Shown: piece after piece, positions 6,038-6,689 of the stretch | Numbering within the stretch: position 1 is the stretch's first letter | Layout: each line of letters starts with the position of its first letter | Notes under the pieces: generated by a model | The model's input: only the letters and a program-made list of their open reading frames with translations | Databases searched by the model: none | Told to the model about the DNA's origin: nothing | Program-made: the position numbers and the translations under genes | Assembly (NCBI GenBank): GCA_030045215.1 | Contig: JASIBJ010000088.1 | Coordinates: 1-6,689, forward strand | Direction: 5' to 3' | From: Streptosporangiaceae bacterium | GTDB taxonomy: Bacteria > Actinomycetota > Actinomycetes > Streptosporangiales > Streptosporangiaceae | DNA: 6,689 nt

Positions 6038-6457
6038 TCAGCGAACCTCCGGCGCCCGGACAATGACCACCGGGCAGCGCGCGCGGTGTACGCAAGCCCG
6101 GCTGACCGAGCCGAGCAGCGCGTCAGCGAGTCCGCAGTGCCCCCGGCTGCCCACGACCAGCAGGTCCGCGCCCGCGGCCACCTCCAGCAGGACCTGCTCC
6201 GGGTAGCCCTCCGCCACTGTCGCGCTAACCTTCACCGGTGCGTCCGGATCCACGGTCTGACTGATCGCCCGGCTCAGCACCCTCGCGGCAGATTTGCTGT
6301 CGTCGACGTCCTCGAGCGCCTGCCAGGCCATGACTGCCTCGACCGAGTCACCGGTCAGCCCGGCCTCACGCACCGCCCACGCCAGCGCGGCTAGCGAGAT
6401 CGGCGACCCATCCACGCCGACCACGATCCGCCGACCTGACGCCCGCTCGCCGCTCAC
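6038..6457 (-). CDS. Universal stress protein, canonical ATP-binding type
   Basis: The 139-residue product is a single-domain UspA-type protein of normal length. It opens with RRIVVGVDGSPIS (9-21), keeping Asp16. It carries the complete nucleotide motif G-2X-G-9X-G-S as GSRGHCGLADALLGS (G103, G106, G116, S117), followed by VSRACVHRARCPVVIV. ATP binding is therefore expected, in contrast to the USP at 866-1384. Such proteins act in the cytosol as dimers in stress and growth-arrest responses; in M. tuberculosis, Rv2623 is a well-studied ATP-binding example. The GTG start overlaps the stop of the upstream minus-strand gene in a GTGA tetranucleotide, so the pair is translationally coupled. An AGGGA lies close upstream, inside the preceding gene. 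Confidence 0.92.
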   Translation of the reverse strand: MSGERASGRRIVVGVDGSPISLAALAWAVREAGLTGDSVEAVMAWQALEDVDDSKSAARVLSRAISQTVDPDAPVKVSATVAEGYPEQVLLEVAAGADLLVVGSRGHCGLADALLGSVSRACVHRARCPVVIVRAPEVR

Positions 6458-6689
6458 CCTCTGGTCCCTTCCCCGGGCACGACGGTCACGGGGCAGGTGG
6501 CGTGGTGGAGGATGGCGAGGCTGACCGAGCCCAGCGTCATCTCGAGGAGGCCGCCCCGGCCGCGCGCACCGACCACGAGCAGCTGACCGCGGGACGCTGC
6601 CGCCAGAAGGGCCGAACGGGGGTCGCCCTGTTCCACGCGCCTGTGCAGCAGCAGCTCAGGGTGGCCCGCTTGCACCTTGTCCATCCTCG
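6454..6689 (-). CDS. Universal stress protein, C-terminal part (5' end outside window)
   Basis: The frame is open from the right edge to the TGA at 6454-6456, giving the last 77 complete codons. The visible part has RRVEQGDPRSALLAAASRGQLLVVGARGRGGLLEMTLGSVS, then ILHHATCPVTVVPG. That is the second half of a USP domain with an intact G-2X-G-9X-G-S motif. An in-frame ATG at 6682-6684 is unlikely to be the start, because the first strand and its VDGS are missing and the frame continues past it. The pattern VEQGDPRSALL...HHA.CPV is typical of the second domain of tandem USPs in actinobacteria, so the full protein may have two domains. It is the upstream partner of the coupled USP pair. Confidence 0.88.
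   Translation of the reverse strand, partial: RMDKVQAGHPELLLHRRVEQGDPRSALLAAASRGQLLVVGARGRGGLLEMTLGSVSLAILHHATCPVTVVPGEGTRG

Overview
The window is GC-rich, starts several genes with GTG, and carries actinobacterial protein families throughout. It most likely comes from an actinobacterial chromosome (Streptomyces, Pseudonocardia, Mycobacterium or a relative); the genus cannot be fixed from sequence alone. No mobile element, CRISPR array, tRNA or rRNA is visible.

Layout: the left edge holds the 3' end of a phosphoketolase gene (to 194). A 240-bp gap (195-434) follows, with a small hairpin and two long dyad-symmetric segments upstream of an HspX/Hsp20-type small heat-shock protein gene (435-851). 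A universal stress protein (USP) gene with a decayed ATP-binding motif (866-1384) is closely coupled to it. After a 180-bp gap with a strong hairpin come a 72-residue single-pass membrane protein with a His-rich tail (1565-1783), a CBS-CBS-BON protein (1831-2694), and a 1073-residue fusion of a beta-phosphoglucomutase-like HAD domain to a GH65 glycoside phosphorylase (2773-5994). On the minus strand, converging on the fusion gene, are two translationally coupled USP genes (6038-6457 and a partial one running off the right edge) with canonical ATP-binding motifs.

Together the gene content resembles the hypoxia/dormancy gene sets of actinobacteria: HspX, USPs, CBS proteins and an OtsB1-like (Rv2006-like) sugar enzyme, as in the DosR regulon of M. 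tuberculosis. A working model, which is inference, is carbohydrate use under energy limitation. GH65 would phosphorolyse a storage or compatible disaccharide to glucose 1-phosphate without spending ATP, and phosphoketolase would make acetyl phosphate from sugar phosphates. Meanwhile Hsp20, USP and CBS proteins would protect the cell and sense its energy state. No regulator gene and no convincing DosR box is present in the window.

The most notable observation is that the HAD domain of the fusion has lost its nucleophile, its acid/base residue and one metal-binding Asp, while the GH65 part keeps its catalytic motifs. It looks like a pseudoenzyme fused to a live phosphorylase.
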